Shown here piece by piece: positions 48,101-60,450 of a stretch of 64,000 nucleotides of DNA. The notes beneath the pieces are model-generated. The model had not been told where the DNA came from. It did no database searches and worked only from the letters and a program-made list of their open reading frames with translations. This DNA comes from Cryptomeria japonica (taxonomy: Eukaryota; Streptophyta; Pinopsida; Cupressales; Cupressaceae). The DNA lies in contig NC_081414.1 in assembly GCF_030272615.1 (NCBI RefSeq), positions 304,810,164 to 304,874,163 on the forward strand. The letters run 5' to 3'. Each line of letters starts with the position of its first letter. Within the stretch, counting starts at the first letter, position 1. Both the position numbers and the translations under genes were made by a program.

Positions 48101-50300
48101 AAAGCACCTGCTTTTGGAAGACATTCTTTACTCCAGAAGAGGGCCCATGTTTTTGATTGAGTCTCCTCCCTACCTTCCAATAGTTGATAGCCCAGTTTGA
48201 CTAAATACTTACCATCCTTAGCCCCACACTAGATCACCTTGTCCTCTTTACCTATGAGGAAAATCTTCCTCTGTTCCAATACATTTCTACATCTATGTTG
48301 TTCTTGGATAGACAATCTTGTAGTTGACAGATCTTTCTAGTGTCATTCTTTTCCTAAGTCTCCCTTTGAGCTATACATGTAGTCCTTCACTTTATCTCCC
48401 AATAACTGCACTAGCACTTCCTTTGCCTTTGTGAAGTCTTCCATTTCTCTCAGAGTAGGTAGGTCTGCCCAAGAATCCTCCCAGAACTTGGCCTCTGCCC
48501 CATTCCCAATCTGCCATGTTAGATGGTTTGTTACTACCTTGCGACATTCCAAGATGAAGTTCCATATTGCTAACCCTTTGGGAGGGTTACAAATCATGAA
48601 GATTATGTGATCCTCTGCTGAATCTAAATACTTTGCTCTCAGCACTTTTACCCACATCTAATTTGAGTTAGAGTAGATATTCCAGACTAATTTAGCTCCT
48701 AGCACGCAGTTCATTTTTTGCCAATCCCTCAAACCCGCACCTCCTCTTACCTTAGCTTGACAAAAAATTTCCCATGCCAAAACAGTGGGATTTTTTCTTG
48801 TTCATTTGCCCCATTCCAAAAAAATTTCCTCATCTTTTGTTGGATTGAATTGATGACCTTTTTTGGGAATTTAAGGCACATCATTGAATAAATTGGGATG
48901 GATGACACAACTATTTTTAGCATTAGAATTACGCCAGTTGAGGTTAGCCATCTGCTTGTCCACCCCTCCATTTTATTAATACAACTATCAATTAGTTTTT
49001 TCCACAAATTCGACCTATTTGCTCCTCCAAAGAAGGGGATTCCTAGATATTTACCCGGTAAGGACCCCACTTTCATTCCCAAAATTTTGCATATTTCCCT
49101 TTGCTTACATGGTTTATAGTTGAAGAAAAAAATCTCAGACTTATGCTAGTTAACTTTTTGTCCTGATGTTGTTTCGTAGATATCAAGGGTTTCTTTCATT
49201 ACCCTTCCTTCCCTAACCAAAGCATCTCCTACTAGGAAGGTGTCATCTGCAAATTGTAGATGTGTTGTGGGGTTTACACCTACTGGTATTTGGACCCCCT
49301 TCCATGCTCCTAATTCCCATTTTTTGGATATAAGACGCCCGAGCACTTTTGCCATGATAATGAATAAAAATGGTGATAGAGGGTCACCTTGTCTTATACC
49401 TTTTGTAGATTCAAAAAAAACTTGGAGGCTACCGTTAACTAGGACTGAGAATCTAGGAGAGCTAATGCAACTTCTGACCCAGGCAATCCAATCTTTGCTG
49501 AAACCGAACCTTTGAAGGACTTTTATAAGAAAGTCCTAATTTACCTTAATCATCATCTTCTTTGCCTTTGTTGTCCGAATGGAGTGAACAACTTCATGGG
49601 ATAGGATAATACCTTAAAAAATAGACCTGCCTGGTGCAAAGCCACTTTGTTCACTTGAAATAACTAGATCCAATACTGGTTTTAGTCTATTTGAAATAAC
49701 TTTAGTAATGATTTTATAAATGGAATTGCAAAGCGATATTGGATGAAAGTCATCAAAAGAGTTGATTTCCGCCTTCTTAGGGATCAAAGCAATGAAAGTG
49801 TTGTTGAAATCTTTTAAAATGAAGCCTCCCTTTTGAGATTCCTCTACCACTCCAAGGATGTCTTTAGCCATAATGTCCCAAAACTTTTGAAAGAAAAGAG
49901 CTGGGAAGCCATCCAGACCAGTTGATTTTTCTGCACCTAAACTAAAGACAACCTTTTTGACCTCTTCCATTGAAACCTGCTCCATTAACCTTCTATTGTG
50001 GTCTTCCATTATACATGGAGGGATGACCTCTAAAATGTGAGGCATGTTTTCATCCTGATTATCCAGCTTGTTAATATTTTTAGAGAAATGCTCAATTGTT
50101 GCCCGGTTAATTTGTTTTAGGTCTGTGATTGTGATTCGATCTTTGTTTTTGATTGAGAAGATCTTATTGTGAGCTCTTTTAACTTTAACTGAGGTGTGGA
50201 AACATTTTGTGTTCCTGTCACCTTCCTTTAACTAGGTTTCTCTGGATTTGTCTCTAGTAAATCTCCTCTCTAGCTAATACCTCCGAGTAATTAGTGCTTA
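48101..50300 (-). pseudogene. LINE-3 ORF2 reverse transcriptase and connector
   Basis: RT motifs in order: VSMEEVKKVVFSLGAEKSTG then LDGFPALFFQKFW (50045-49860), FIALIPKKAEINSFDDFHPI, LKPVLDLVISSEQSGFAPGR (to 49614), then LQFADDTFLVGDALV (about 49255-49225, catalytic FADD intact) and PGKYLGIPFFGGANRSNLW, and connector WVKVLRAKYLDSAEDH then WEDSWADLPTL. A frameshift and stops lie between 49614 and 49355. Confidence 0.92.
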
Positions 50301-51310
50301 GTATTTTCTCCTTTTTAAATAGATCTTCATCCATCCCATTGCTGATAATTTGCTCATGTAATAATTTTAGGTCTTTTTCTAAATCAATCTCGTCTTTGAA
50401 GATATTTCTAAATGATTCTCTATTCCACTGCTTTAATTGTTCCTTTACAAATTGGAGTTTTTTAAAGAAAGTGAAAGCTTTATTACTTGGATTAACTGGC
50501 TTGTGTTTCCACCATTGGTCAATGAGGTTTCTGATGCTACCGTCTTGAAGCCACGTTGCCTCAAATTTGAAGAGACATCTCTCTGGAGCACTGTCATCTT
50601 GAATCCTTAGGCATATGGGATAATGGTCTGATCCCGTGATAGGAAGGATCTCCGCTTCACTTGTCTAGTGGCTCTCCGTCCAATCTCCAGCTATAAAAAA
50701 CCTATCTAACTTTTTAGCGATATTTAGGAAGCCACTCCTCCTGTTGGTTCAAGTGAAATCCCCCGTTTTGAAGGGAACTTCAATCAGTCTCGAGCTTAGA
50801 ACAAAGGAGCTAAAATCTCTTTGGCTCTACCTGTTCCAGCCCACACCCCCCATTTTGTCTAAAGGCCGAAGTAGGGCATTGAATTCGCCTCCCAGGATGA
50901 ATACATTTTCCTTATCATTACTCAATATTTCAGATATCTCACTCCAAACTTGATTTTTCAAATTTGTGTTGGTAGGCCCATATATGTTGAAGAGGAAGAA
51001 ACTTGTCTGAAGTTGCATTAATTTTATCTTCAACCATTGCCACTAATGAGTGGCCCTAACAACAACCACTTCTACTACTAAATCCTTCCAAAGAGCTACT
51101 AATCCTCCAGAAGCGCCTTGTGCTCCCATCAAACTACACTTCCATGTTTGAAATTTCCTAGTAAACAAACTAACATCCTCTTCTTTGATCTTTGTTTCTT
51201 GTAAGAGAAAGATGTATGGCCTCACTTGATCAAGCAAATCTTGTCATGGGCATTGCAGCCCCTGACATTCCACCAAAGGGTCCTTACTGCCCTCGAGAAA
51301 AGGCATAGCC
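50301..51310 (-). pseudogene. LINE-3 ORF2 endonuclease
   Basis: The start reads VRTLWWNVRGCNAHDKI (about 51300-51250), frame-shifts into RPYIFLLQETKIKEEDVSLF, then FFLFNIYGPTNTNLKNQVW, FILGGEFNALLRPLDKMGG (GDFN changed to GEFN), and ITGSDHYPICLRIQDD (about 50640; SDH intact). A long charged helix leads to RT. It nicks target DNA in active elements; here it is broken. Confidence 0.88.
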
Positions 51311-52885
51311 TCTTCCCGATCTCAATTTGCTTTGGCCTGCTGCGTTGCCCGCCAATTCCAGTTTGAAATTATTTGACTTTGGACCTCTTTTCTTGTTCTC
51401 CCCAACTTTGGCTTTGGTTTGGAGGGATAGAGAAGTTTCCAAAGATCGCCTCCCTTGCACTCCTTTTGTTGCTACCAGTCCCAATTCATCCTCTTCATCC
51501 TGGAATCTTGAAGATTCACAGTAGTAATCTGATCCAGAAAAGTTCCCTCCGCTGTCCTCTACCCTTTCAAAGGAGCTATTTAAATTTCTGATTGGAGAGA
51601 TTTGGATGTCCTTATATATTAGGTCCTCCCCTGGAGAGACTGTGTTTTTTCTTATCTTCTCTGAGTTGCACGAAGAGTGCATTTGCTCCAAGTTTGTCTC
51701 AGTCTCCTCATTGGATAGGATAGTGCTGTCCTCCACAAAATTCACTGCATTGGGAGAGGGAGTAGTCATCTTGTTCCCCTCCTATGTTGCCTTATCGTTT
51801 ACCTTACACATTTGTGTGGTTGAAGTCTCTTCCTCTTGTAGCAGGGCCCTGTTTTCCAAAGGATCTGATTTGCTTCCCTCCTCTGCTAAAGCCACCTTCC
51901 TCCTGTCACCTTCCCGGATTCCATTACCTAACAAACTCCCTGCTTTCCCAGTATTAATGAGGAAGAGACCATCGTTGCCTATCTTTGATTCCTTTTTCTT
52001 ATCGATATGAACGAGAGATTGAGCCTCTGCCATGAAAGTCTCATCAATGATAGTCTTCTGGTAGTCGACTATGATCAGCTTGGTTCCCTCGACACAGTCT
52101 CCGCTATATTTTGCACGAGAGTTAATCTTCCAATCTTTTTCATTCCACTGATTTTCTCCATAATAACCTTCAGTCAATCTAATAATCTCCTTCTCCAGAT
52201 GTTGTTGCATTCTTTCTTTGCCTTTTGTTTCTTTATTGCAAAAGCCCGGTGGATGGATTTTGTTGGTGCATTTAGCACATGATTCCATGTCTTCCCATAG
52301 CATAATTTTTTGTTTCCAAATCCCCATTCCTATTTTAATTTCTAATGTGTCTGGCAGGTTGTGCACTGTCTACTAGTTTATACATAGCCTTGAAACCATG
52401 TTGTAGTCAGATAGGTCTACAAGCTCTTCCGACATTACAAATTCCCCCAAGTGGTTACCTATTTGTTTCAGGGTTTCTGCATCCTTATACTCCTAGGGTA
52501 GACCTGGTAATTTAATCCAAATTAGGGTTTTTTCTATTGAAGCCTTCGCACGGATTAAAATTTGGAGTCCAAGATGATATGTTTAATCCTTTTCCCTCAA
52601 TAAAAAAAGGGCCATTTTCTAGAATCCAATCTCTGTCCTAAGCTGTTGGGCAGACTACTAAATAATAACCATTACCCAAAGTTTTTTAGGTCCATGCCTT
52701 CCCCCCAGTTTTTGTCACACTAGTTCCTAAATTTGGTGAAGGCCGACCATATGCCTCCCCATTTAACGAAAAGGCCTTTGTCTGTCAGAAAGCTGAGAGA
52801 GTCTTTCCATGCATCATTTGAAAGCTCAATTGTCATAACTCTACTTAAACTGGCATTAGGGTTTACCTCTAGGACCTTCTTTGTT
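51284..52885 (-). pseudogene. LINE-3 ORF1 (DUF4283-like), 5'-truncated
   Basis: The minus strand begins at the element's 5' truncation: VMTIELSNDAWKDSLSFLTD, then DKNWGEGMDLK, then GLNISSWTPNFNPCEGFN (DUF4283-type domain), then a degenerate metal-binding cluster CAKCTNKIHPPGFC (about 52280-52240), then a charged Ser/Asn-rich tail (51769-51284) ending basic. Stops near 52720, 52370 and 51780 break it. The tail overlaps the ORF2 start in a different frame. Confidence 0.8.
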
Positions 52886-53850
52886 GAAGCACGTGGCTTG
52901 CTTTTATGGTATACAATATTTTCCACTTGTGGGTGACATGCTTTGTGTTTTACTATTCTTAGTTTTTCTTACTTATGTGAATTTTTTGTATAGACCTATA
53001 TATGACCATTTTGAGTTGGTATCTTGGTGTGGTACGAGACTTTAGAATGAGTGCATTATGAGGATTATTTGTAGAATGGTTTTATGTGTGATTAAAATGT
53101 TGTCATGTTATATCTTACTTTGGTGTATTTATATTTATGTATACATTAGCACACCAACACAAAGATGGAACATTTTTTTTTATGTTTGAAGTGACATCTT
53201 ATGTGATCTTAATTAGCATGTATTGATGTAAAATATACATGTTGTGCATACATTTGACATAGTTAAGTGGTTTGTTCTATGGTTTCATATGTATGTCTAC
53301 TTGTCTCTTAAATGAACAAATTAATTAAGATAATCAAGTTAGTGTTGTTAGTGAGTCACCTTATTGAGTTGTCAAATGGATACTTATTTGCCTTTAAAAA
53401 TGGTTGTGGAGGAAATAGGTTTCCTTTAACTATGAGTTCAATCCCTTCCTCAATCAATAATTGAAGCTTGGAAAGATCATCTTACATATTCTATTCAAAT
53501 ACATTTATATTGTTTATTGTACTTTCTACCAAGACCATTGGTGTATGTGGCAATCGGTTGATGACTTAGTGTAACCATTGCATATTATATTAGAGCTTTG
53601 TAGTACTTGATCCATTGTACATTGATTGTATTAGGAGGTGTTTATTATACTCAATAGATTGAATTTAATATCCATCATGATGATTCTTTATTGATATTAC
53701 TTGCATGATTTACATATGAATGCAATATTTATATTTAGAGAAAGAAGTTCTAACCACTTTTGAGGGGCTGTTACATTTATTTATTAAATGAAGGCGTAAT
53801 GCAAAAAAATTCTATTTTTTTAATAATTACATCAATATGTTTTTCCTTAT
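52886..53850. repeat. block C, unit 2 copy
   Basis: Second copy of 37521-38478. It ends unit 2; sequence after 53850 no longer matches. Confidence 0.93.
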
Positions 53851-54940
53851 GAGCTTTCATTCCCAACAAGTAGTGGAAAAATTGTATGCATTGAAAAATA
53901 TTATTTAATCATTAGAATCATCTCATTTTATGCAAAAAATTATTGTGCTTAATACTTTAATTAGCATCCATGCACATTCTTTGTCATCAAATCCACATCA
54001 TCTCTTAATGATGTAGGTGCTAATAGTAATCTTTCTAAGCAAATGCCCAACACCCCAATTACATTGGGGGAACTTGCTTTTACAATACTTCAAACAATTT
54101 GTTCTAAAAGTATTTGACAAGTCTATTAAAAATTATGGCTTATCTAAGTATCCAATGTAGATGTAGAAGAATAGAACACCTTTACATAAAAATATTTAGG
54201 TTAATAAATTGAATACAATGATTGCTATCATGAACACTTTAAATAAAGAAGTTAAGTTTACATACAACATTGAAACATGTACATAAAAAGATGTTCAATT
54301 GACAAGGATAGATAGCTGATCTTAACTTTATGCATGATAAATAATATTTTGTTGCACATCACTTTGACTGATTTGTCTTAAAAATTGACAATTAGATCAA
54401 TATGTAGTAATTTGTCTTAGGAATTGACAATTAGATCCTAGTGATTTGTCTCAAGAATTAACAATTAGATCAGTATTAGTCAAGCTTTCACATATTGCAA
54501 AAGTGACTAATCTCTATGAAGGTTAAAACACTCACATGCAACCTTGAACCTAAAAACGTGATCTTGAATTATGTGTTTGATTTCTTCATAAACGTGTTCA
54601 ATTACAATAATCTAAATAAGGTGATGCTTAAAAGTTATTGTTAAGAGTTTGCTATGAAGAAAGGATTACAATTAGATTCTATAGATCAATTTAATAGATT
54701 CGAAAGCATTTTAGAAAATGATAGTCAATCTTAGACTAAATTCAAGACTCCATTTATAGATTTGAACCAAGACTAAAACAAGAAATATAGACATTTAGAC
54801 ATTGAAATTAAAAACTCTTTTTTTTTTGGGGGTTTTATAGCACGATGAGCTTTTCATCTCAATGATGCAATGCATGGTGTTTTATAGGACTGCATACCTG
54901 CTCTTTGTTGAGAGGAGAATAAAATTGCATGCTGACACCG
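53851..54940. other. gene-free stretch with a short tandem repeat
   Basis: AT-rich, apparently the upstream flank of the MES11-like gene. It contains three units of ATTTGTCTTARRAATTGACA (starts 54371, 54410, 54444). Nothing else recognised. Confidence 0.5.
54371..54475. repeat. three-unit tandem repeat (34-39 bp)
   Basis: Units at 54371, 54410 and 54444 share GATTTGTCTYARGAATTGAC followed by AATTAGATC. Confidence 0.85.
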
Positions 54941-54945
54941 GCACC

Positions 54946-54953
54946 TATAAATA
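54946..54953 (+). promoter_or_regulatory. candidate TATA box of MES11-like gene
   Basis: TATAAATA in CACCTATAAATACAGTTG is a consensus plant TATA box about 570 bp before the start codon. It is followed by ACACACGTCACATCG (54987 on), which contains an ACGTCA element. A second weaker candidate is CATAAATAAAA near 55163. Transcription start is not shown by the sequence. Confidence 0.45.
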
Positions 54954-55355
54954 CAGTTGAGCTGACAGTGTCGATATGACTGCTGACAACACACGTCACA
55001 TCGCTCTGGTGAAAGAAACATCAACTTCGCTTTTGCCTCTGGAATAATTACAGTAACATGGTTTTGGTGCATTCTGTAATCAATTTTACTTTGGACATGT
55101 GATCTGGTTGGTCAGCTTCAAACAGCAGCATGCGACATGAACATAGGGAACTCAGTCACCGCGCATAAATAAAAACTCCATCGAGTATCTTCTGAATGCA
55201 TTCTGCTAATCCCCAAATTCGTATTATGTTTGAATAATACAAGCTTTGACTTTGAAAAATCTGCAGGCCTTTCATCCTCGCCGCCCGAAAGTGGGGCATC
55301 TTTAACGCTCTGGGGCAACATCCCACCAACCTTGATTCGTTCGCGGAGCCTTCCC

Positions 55356-55439
55356 ATGAGTCGATCGCGCAACCTCATCATCATTAAGTCAGGCCTGGAC
55401 ATTCAGAAAAGACGTCATGTTACAGCAAAAGCTGTGTGA
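55356..55439 (+). other. possible upstream ORF (27 codons) in 5' leader
   Basis: ATG 55356 opens a 27-codon frame ending TGA 55437-55439, 75 bp before the main start. If transcription begins near the TATA box at 54946, it would be a uORF able to dampen translation. This depends on an unproven leader. Confidence 0.3.
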
Positions 55440-55514
55440 AACAATCAGGATTTCGTGATTCTTACACGGGTCGGGACTCGAACGCTGAACCAGCGAGTAT
55501 TAGGACTTTAATCC

Positions 55515-55835
55515 ATGGGGAACCATGTGGTTTGCTTCCGGAGGAAGGCGAAACCGAAGCCCAAGCTGAAGCGTTCTTCTTCGACCAGGTCAGTGCCTGG
55601 CAGTAAAGAGCGAGCGTCTTTCCGGAAGGATAGTGCGCAGCAGCAAGCTCTGGCGTACGCTTTGCAGCAGCAGCAACAGCAGAATGGTCATGCTCGTTAT
55701 GATCTTTCTTTTGAGAGGTCGTCATCGACGAGAAATAATCCCCTCGGGATGCCCAAGGGCCTTCCCCGCAGTGCCAGCGCTAGGCCGAGGTCTTCAAATG
55801 ATCCTCTGCTTCAGCCAGTGCAACTCCTTAATCAG
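55515..55835 (+). CDS. MES11-like: exon 1 of MES11/13/15-type methylesterase gene
   Basis: 107 codons from ATG 55515 to a phase-0 donor (AATCAG|GTTTTA at 55835/55836). The N-terminus MGNHVVC fits N-myristoylation with a palmitoylatable Cys. Next come a basic segment KAKPKPKLKR (11-20), a Ser-rich segment, an Ala/Gln tract (AQQQALAYALQQQQQQN, 41-57), RSASARPRSSNDPLLQP (85-101) and LLNQ. This layout is the N-terminal extension of the Arabidopsis MES11 group (alpha/beta-hydrolases of the methylesterase family), whose hydrolase core (LVHGGGFGAW...) begins shortly after this point. The catalytic domain is not in the window. Local CpG-rich, higher-GC sequence supports a real gene. The enzyme's substrate is not established for this group. 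Confidence 0.78.
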
Positions 55836-56350
55836 GTTTTATTTTGCTGTTTTTTTGTTTTTGGCTCGTTTTTTTCTTTTCGCCGAATTAGGGCACAACT
55901 TGCTCCAGTGTGCTAAATATTTCTCGGTTCTGTTTAACCCGCGTTTGTGTTTATGATCAGTTTTTATACAGCTCCGTATCAACGTAAATGCTCTGGGCCT
56001 TAGCCTGCACGTTTTTGTGATTAACTGAATCGAATATCAATTGCCTTAATTTAACCTTTTGTGCATAATTGGAGCTGAAATAGTCTGTTATGATGAATTT
56101 AACGGCAACACGGCCTGTCTATGTGTATGATTCTTTGTAGTGCTGTCTTGTTGTATATACTAGCACGGTAGCACCTGCACTATAAGTAGGTGCAGTGGAA
56201 TTGCGCTAGCCAATTGTAAGTGTTTTGTTGTATTGAGAAAATTGGGTTTTCCTATCAGTTGAGATAAGTCCAGCGGCTGAATACTATTTTCTGGTCTAAG
56301 ACGATTTTTCTGGCTTTTTTGGATTAGAAAGCCATCAGGGAAAACCTAAT

Positions 56351-56626
56351 AGACGGATGTTGTTAGCTATATTTTATTATTATAGATTTTATGGTTATTT
56401 GTGCTTAATTTGAGCTGAACAGAGGATCGGAATCGCTTTACCATGACGATTATACGCAACCTCGTTTCATCAATTTTTATGTTTAACTAGACGAATGTTA
56501 TTAGCTATATTTTATTATTATAGATTTTATGGTTATTTGTGCTTAATTTGAGCTGGACAGAGGATCGGAATCGCTTTACCATGACGATTATACGCAACCT
56601 CGTTTTATCAATTTTTATGTTTGACG
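56351..56626 (+). repeat. 138-bp tandem duplication in intron
   Basis: Copy 1 56351-56488 and copy 2 56489-56626, each beginning AGACGRATGTTRTTAGCTAT and ending TTTTTATGTTTRACKAG, differ at only a few positions. Confidence 0.95.
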
Positions 56627-57769
56627 AGACCTGGTTTTAAAGATTTTTTTCATCAACAAAACATAAATCTATTTACAGCCTTTACCTGAATTTGTCTATG
56701 TTAGTTGAAGCTGAGTATTTTTTTTATTTTCTTTCTGTCTGTGGCTGCCTTATTATGGAATTCTTTTGGTGAGTGTTTCTCTATAATCAGGTTTTGTGTT
56801 GAGGAGGAATTATATTTAGGTTTTATTTCTCTGTCTGAATTTTAATTTTCTTTTTGGTCTCAATATAAGCGGAGAGCTAGAGTAGGAAGATTTTCTTTTT
56901 GTGTTTTTGTAGCAATGGGGTACTCTTTAATCTCTTTCTGTTCAATTAGGGCCGTATCAAATAGTTTTATCGTGATATTTTGATATCTGTCATTTTGTTT
57001 CTTATTTGTACTTAATCCAATGTGGTTCTTTTTTAATCTGTCTTTGGGTTTAAATAGATCTGGCTTACAAAAAATAATGTTAATGCAACGTTCACATAAT
57101 TACAGTCCCTATCTGTTTTTGTTTTGTTTAATCAAATTAAACTATCAGTCGTTGCTTTTTTATGCTTAACTAGAACAATAGTGCTTTATTATTGTGTCTT
57201 TTCAGCACTTGAGTACTGTTCTAAAATTTTTATTAACCTGGAATTTGCCTAATTATGATCTTTATCTACATTTGTTTGTGTTTGATCATAATAGGTAATT
57301 TCAGTTGTCTTTTTAATTTTTATAAAAATTCCTTTCTTTTTATGCTTAATGTGAATTGAATGAGTATCTTTATTTGTTATTACGATGAATTTCACCAGTG
57401 CAGTTCTGTTTTACTTTTATTTGTTTTTGTGTTTTATTAGGGTAGGTTTTCAAAGAACTCTGTACAACATGAATTTAACATATGAGGAGCTTTATATGTG
57501 TGTAATCAAAATCATATGATTCGTGGCATTTTTTTGTTATTCCTTTTCGAGCCTAATTTGAGTTCCCTGCTGCATTTCACTAATCAGTTTCCAATTCTTT
57601 ATATTGTTTATTATCTTTATATTGGCTCATCTATGCTTGATTTGAGCTGAATTGGGAAGGACCTGCCTGCCATAATATTTAGCTCTTTTTGATAGTTAAA
57701 TGAGGGTTATATTGGGGTCCTCGCCCTTGAAAATGAAATGGAAAATATATAGTATCCAACCACAAATGT

Positions 57770-59640
57770 CAATGATTGTGTTAGACCAAAATTTGGCACT
57801 TCAATCTTGATGTGCAAACACAAAGCAGACAAATCTCCCAAAAAGGAGCAAGCCAAAAAACGAGATTACAAAAAGTGGGCTAGGCCCATGACTAATCGAA
57901 CAACTATGTATAATCTACCATAAATGGGGCCTTATCAGCCATGCAAGACACTAACCCAGCAGCAGATTTCTCAGCACTGCCACCTCTTGCAAAAACCTAC
58001 AATGGCACCAATAGAGCCTCCAACCTGGTTACCCTGACTCACCAATGATCAGGGAGGTCTGTCTAAACACAAGAAGGGGCCTAGGGCCACCCAGGCATGA
58101 ACGCGATTGTTAACAGCAGCCAGGAAGCGGGCCTGCTTGATTTCAGCATTGCTGAGGAGATCTATTGCTTTGTTACACACCCTGAAGAAATGGGGTAAAG
58201 AAGATATCATCAAAGCTCATGCAAAGGACAACCTCCTCTTCCAAGAGGCTTCAACACTTCCATCTTGGACAGACCATTTTATTTAAATCTGTAATCACAA
58301 CACACGAGTCACCTTCCACTATCAATTTCTTACACCTAACTGAGGTAGCCAGAGTTAGACTTTCCTCTATTGCCTACTGTTTTGCCTTGTTTTTAGTCTT
58401 AGACCCAAGGAAGAAGGAACTACCCTTCACCTTCACCAAATGCTTGTTGGAGTACCACAAAATACAAACAACACCTATGAGACTAGGTTTCCCTTGCAAA
58501 GCTCCATTGAAATCGAGTTTGAGAAACTTGTTGAGAGGTTTCATTCATTTCTTATTCCTCCGAGCAAGCCTCATATCGATTACCCCATGAACTTGGGGAT
58601 GGGAGGAGGAACAAATTTCAATGCTGACCAATTTGGGATTCCAACACCGAAAGGTTAGTTCAGTTGAAGACCAAAGTAGTTTTAACATATGCGAGAAAAA
58701 CAATTTTAATTGTGGTCCAATACATTTGGCAAGAAGATGCTACATCCCTAAAAAAATTGCTGTTGCGCTCAAGCCAAATTTTTTAAGTGTACAAACCAAT
58801 GCAATTTCTTAGTGCCCTTGGGTCAACTATAGACATGCTGAGACAAGGATCTTGATATAACTGAATGCATTTCCAACTTATGAAATATTTGCAGCCTAAT
58901 AGAGGAAGAACTTGCAATTCAGTAGGAGGTGACCAATAAATTCTTAGGTAGCCTTGCACATAACATGTTGTGAAGGTCTTGAAATCCTCTGCTTTCACAA
59001 GTCACCAAAAGGCAATATATTATTCAAGTCTGTAAGCCACACAAAAGCATTACATTTGAGGGAATTGTGATTGCTCCGAATTATAGTCACTGGCCAATCA
59101 TTGAGAGGAATTTTCTATTACATTGTAGGGTGTACCCTGCTTTCACCTTATAATTTTTACAGGAATCACCCACCCAACAAAGAACATCCTCCTGCTTAAG
59201 CTAGGGAATCCTAATGATATTCAATACAGATGACAAGGACCCTTACCCTTTCTATCAACAGTAAAGGGAAGAGAATTAAATCTGTTCTAACACTGAGAAG
59301 TGTTCCCTCAACAATGCAAAGCTCCCCTTAATCCTGAACTTTAGACACCTGGGTGATGCTGACTATGAATGTGCTGTAGAGAATGATAGAGAATTTATTA
59401 CAGTGACCATGGGAAGATTTGGAACAACACTATGCATGTGATAGAGCAAGCATTTTATCAATTTCCCATCTCAATGAGTGCATATAGAATGCTCTAAGAC
59501 CTCTATCTCGAACAAACCCTTTAGTGGTTCCACATCATACAAGGTGCATGTCAATCTAGACATCTCTGTTTTTAAGGCAACATAGACCCAAATGCTTAAG
59601 ATAATTTACTTAATCTCGTCTGTTCACACTTTGCAGTTAG
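57770..59640 (-). pseudogene. antisense LINE ORF2 C-terminal remnant
   Basis: In minus-strand pieces: a zinc-binding segment (CKATYEFIGHLLLNCKFF, about 58960-58900) and an RNase H-like segment: GASQGNPRLIGVV-type sequence followed by FLGSKTKNKAKQ and KKLIVEGDSCVVITDLNKM (about 58500-58260), then ARFLAAVNNRVHAWVALGPF (about 58125-58065). This order matches the end of a plant LINE ORF2. RT is not seen. Heavily decayed; boundaries approximate. Confidence 0.65.
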
Positions 59641-59739
59641 TCACTTGTCAAAAAGAGAAAAGATTACCTTTGCCCTCGTAAAAGATTCTTTTCCTATTAA
59701 GCAAAGGTGGCCAAACTACTGTGCAATCTGAGAGAAAGA

Positions 59740-60450
59740 CCTTGCATCTGAATCTCTAGACACTTGGAATGGTTTTGTAAAAGCCCTAAAAGATACACAC
59801 TACCCAGATGGGAACTGTGAGGATTAATACATCAAACTTGTACAATTGTGCCAAACTAAGGATCAATCTGTGCAAGAACATTGGTGTCTTCTATACCCTA
59901 GTTTCCAAACTGGTCATTGAAGAAACAAAGTAGAATCTCATTTTGCAGTATAGGTTGGGCTTGAAACCATACATTCAAAATCATAAATGGATTTCCTCTA
60001 AATCTCCGCCCTTGGAGAAACCTACAGATTCACTTGCGAAATTGAGGCTAAGGCCAAGGCCAATCAAAAGACAAAGAAAGAAGTGTCCAAGCTTCAGGAC
60101 AAAGTAAGGACAAAGAACCCCAAGGTTGGAACTCATTGGACCTCTAAACAAGGAAAATGACCTCCACAGGAATCTCAGAAGAAGGATACAGCACCTAATG
60201 AGCAGAGTAAACAATCCAAGACTGGCAAGTGGTGCTCAGTTCACAGCATTAGCAGTCACTCAACTGAACAGTGTCATGCTAGAAAGTCCTTACTTGTGCA
60301 AATGAATTCCACTGGTATTACCACAGTGGGACTTAAGAAAGGTAAACGAACCATGGACGTAGAGCCTAGTGCTATGGTAGGTACCATGAACATTGCCTCT
60401 TCCTCAAACTTTGACTCAGAGGATGTAGATAGGCTGTTTCACTCTCAAAC
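59740..60450 (+). pseudogene. gypsy gag relic in intron
   Basis: Plus-strand pieces: LDTWNGFVKALKDTHYPDGN then YIKLVQLCQTKDQSVQEHW (59750-59885), a basic region (KAKANQKTKKEVSKLQDK), and a zinc-binding motif WCSVHSISSHSTEQC (about 60230-60275), matching Ty3/gypsy gag with its C-x-x-H-type knuckle. A frameshift and stops interrupt it. No pol follows. Confidence 0.7.

Larger units (their letters stand above)
45672..52885 (-). mobile_element. LINE-3: 5'-truncated plant LINE with RNase H and extra 3' ORF
   Basis: On the minus strand: ORF1 (52885-51284), ORF2 endonuclease, RT, connector, zf-RVT-like and RNase H regions (about 51300-47089), then an extra 193-codon frame (46645-46064) and a 3' end near 45672. 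The 5' end stops inside ORF1, right at block C, as expected for a 5'-truncated LINE. About 1.1 kb of block D is missing in unit 2 at this place. No target duplication was found. It has scattered stops and frameshifts but is otherwise the most complete LINE here. Confidence 0.9.
24351..53850. repeat. tandem segmental duplication, both units with later insertions
   Basis: Three blocks occur twice in the same order and orientation. Block A is at 24351-24436 and 38475-38560. Block B is at 24432-24698 and 45242-45595. Block C is at 37521-38478 and 52886-53850. The second A block begins exactly where the first C block ends (shared TTAT), so the arrangement is A-B-C A-B-C in tandem. Unit 1 is 24351-38474 and unit 2 is 38475-53850. 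Removing insertions gives an ancestral unit of roughly 2.4 kb. Block D (36429-37520) exists only in unit 1. Confidence 0.88.

Noticed and set aside
55440-55514. Possible minus-strand tRNA just before the MES11-like start (GTTCGAGTCCC B-box, acceptor-like ends)
   Set aside because: Six of seven acceptor pairs can form, but the T-stem pairs poorly (two of five) and no clear D-arm or anticodon arm is present; at most a relic.
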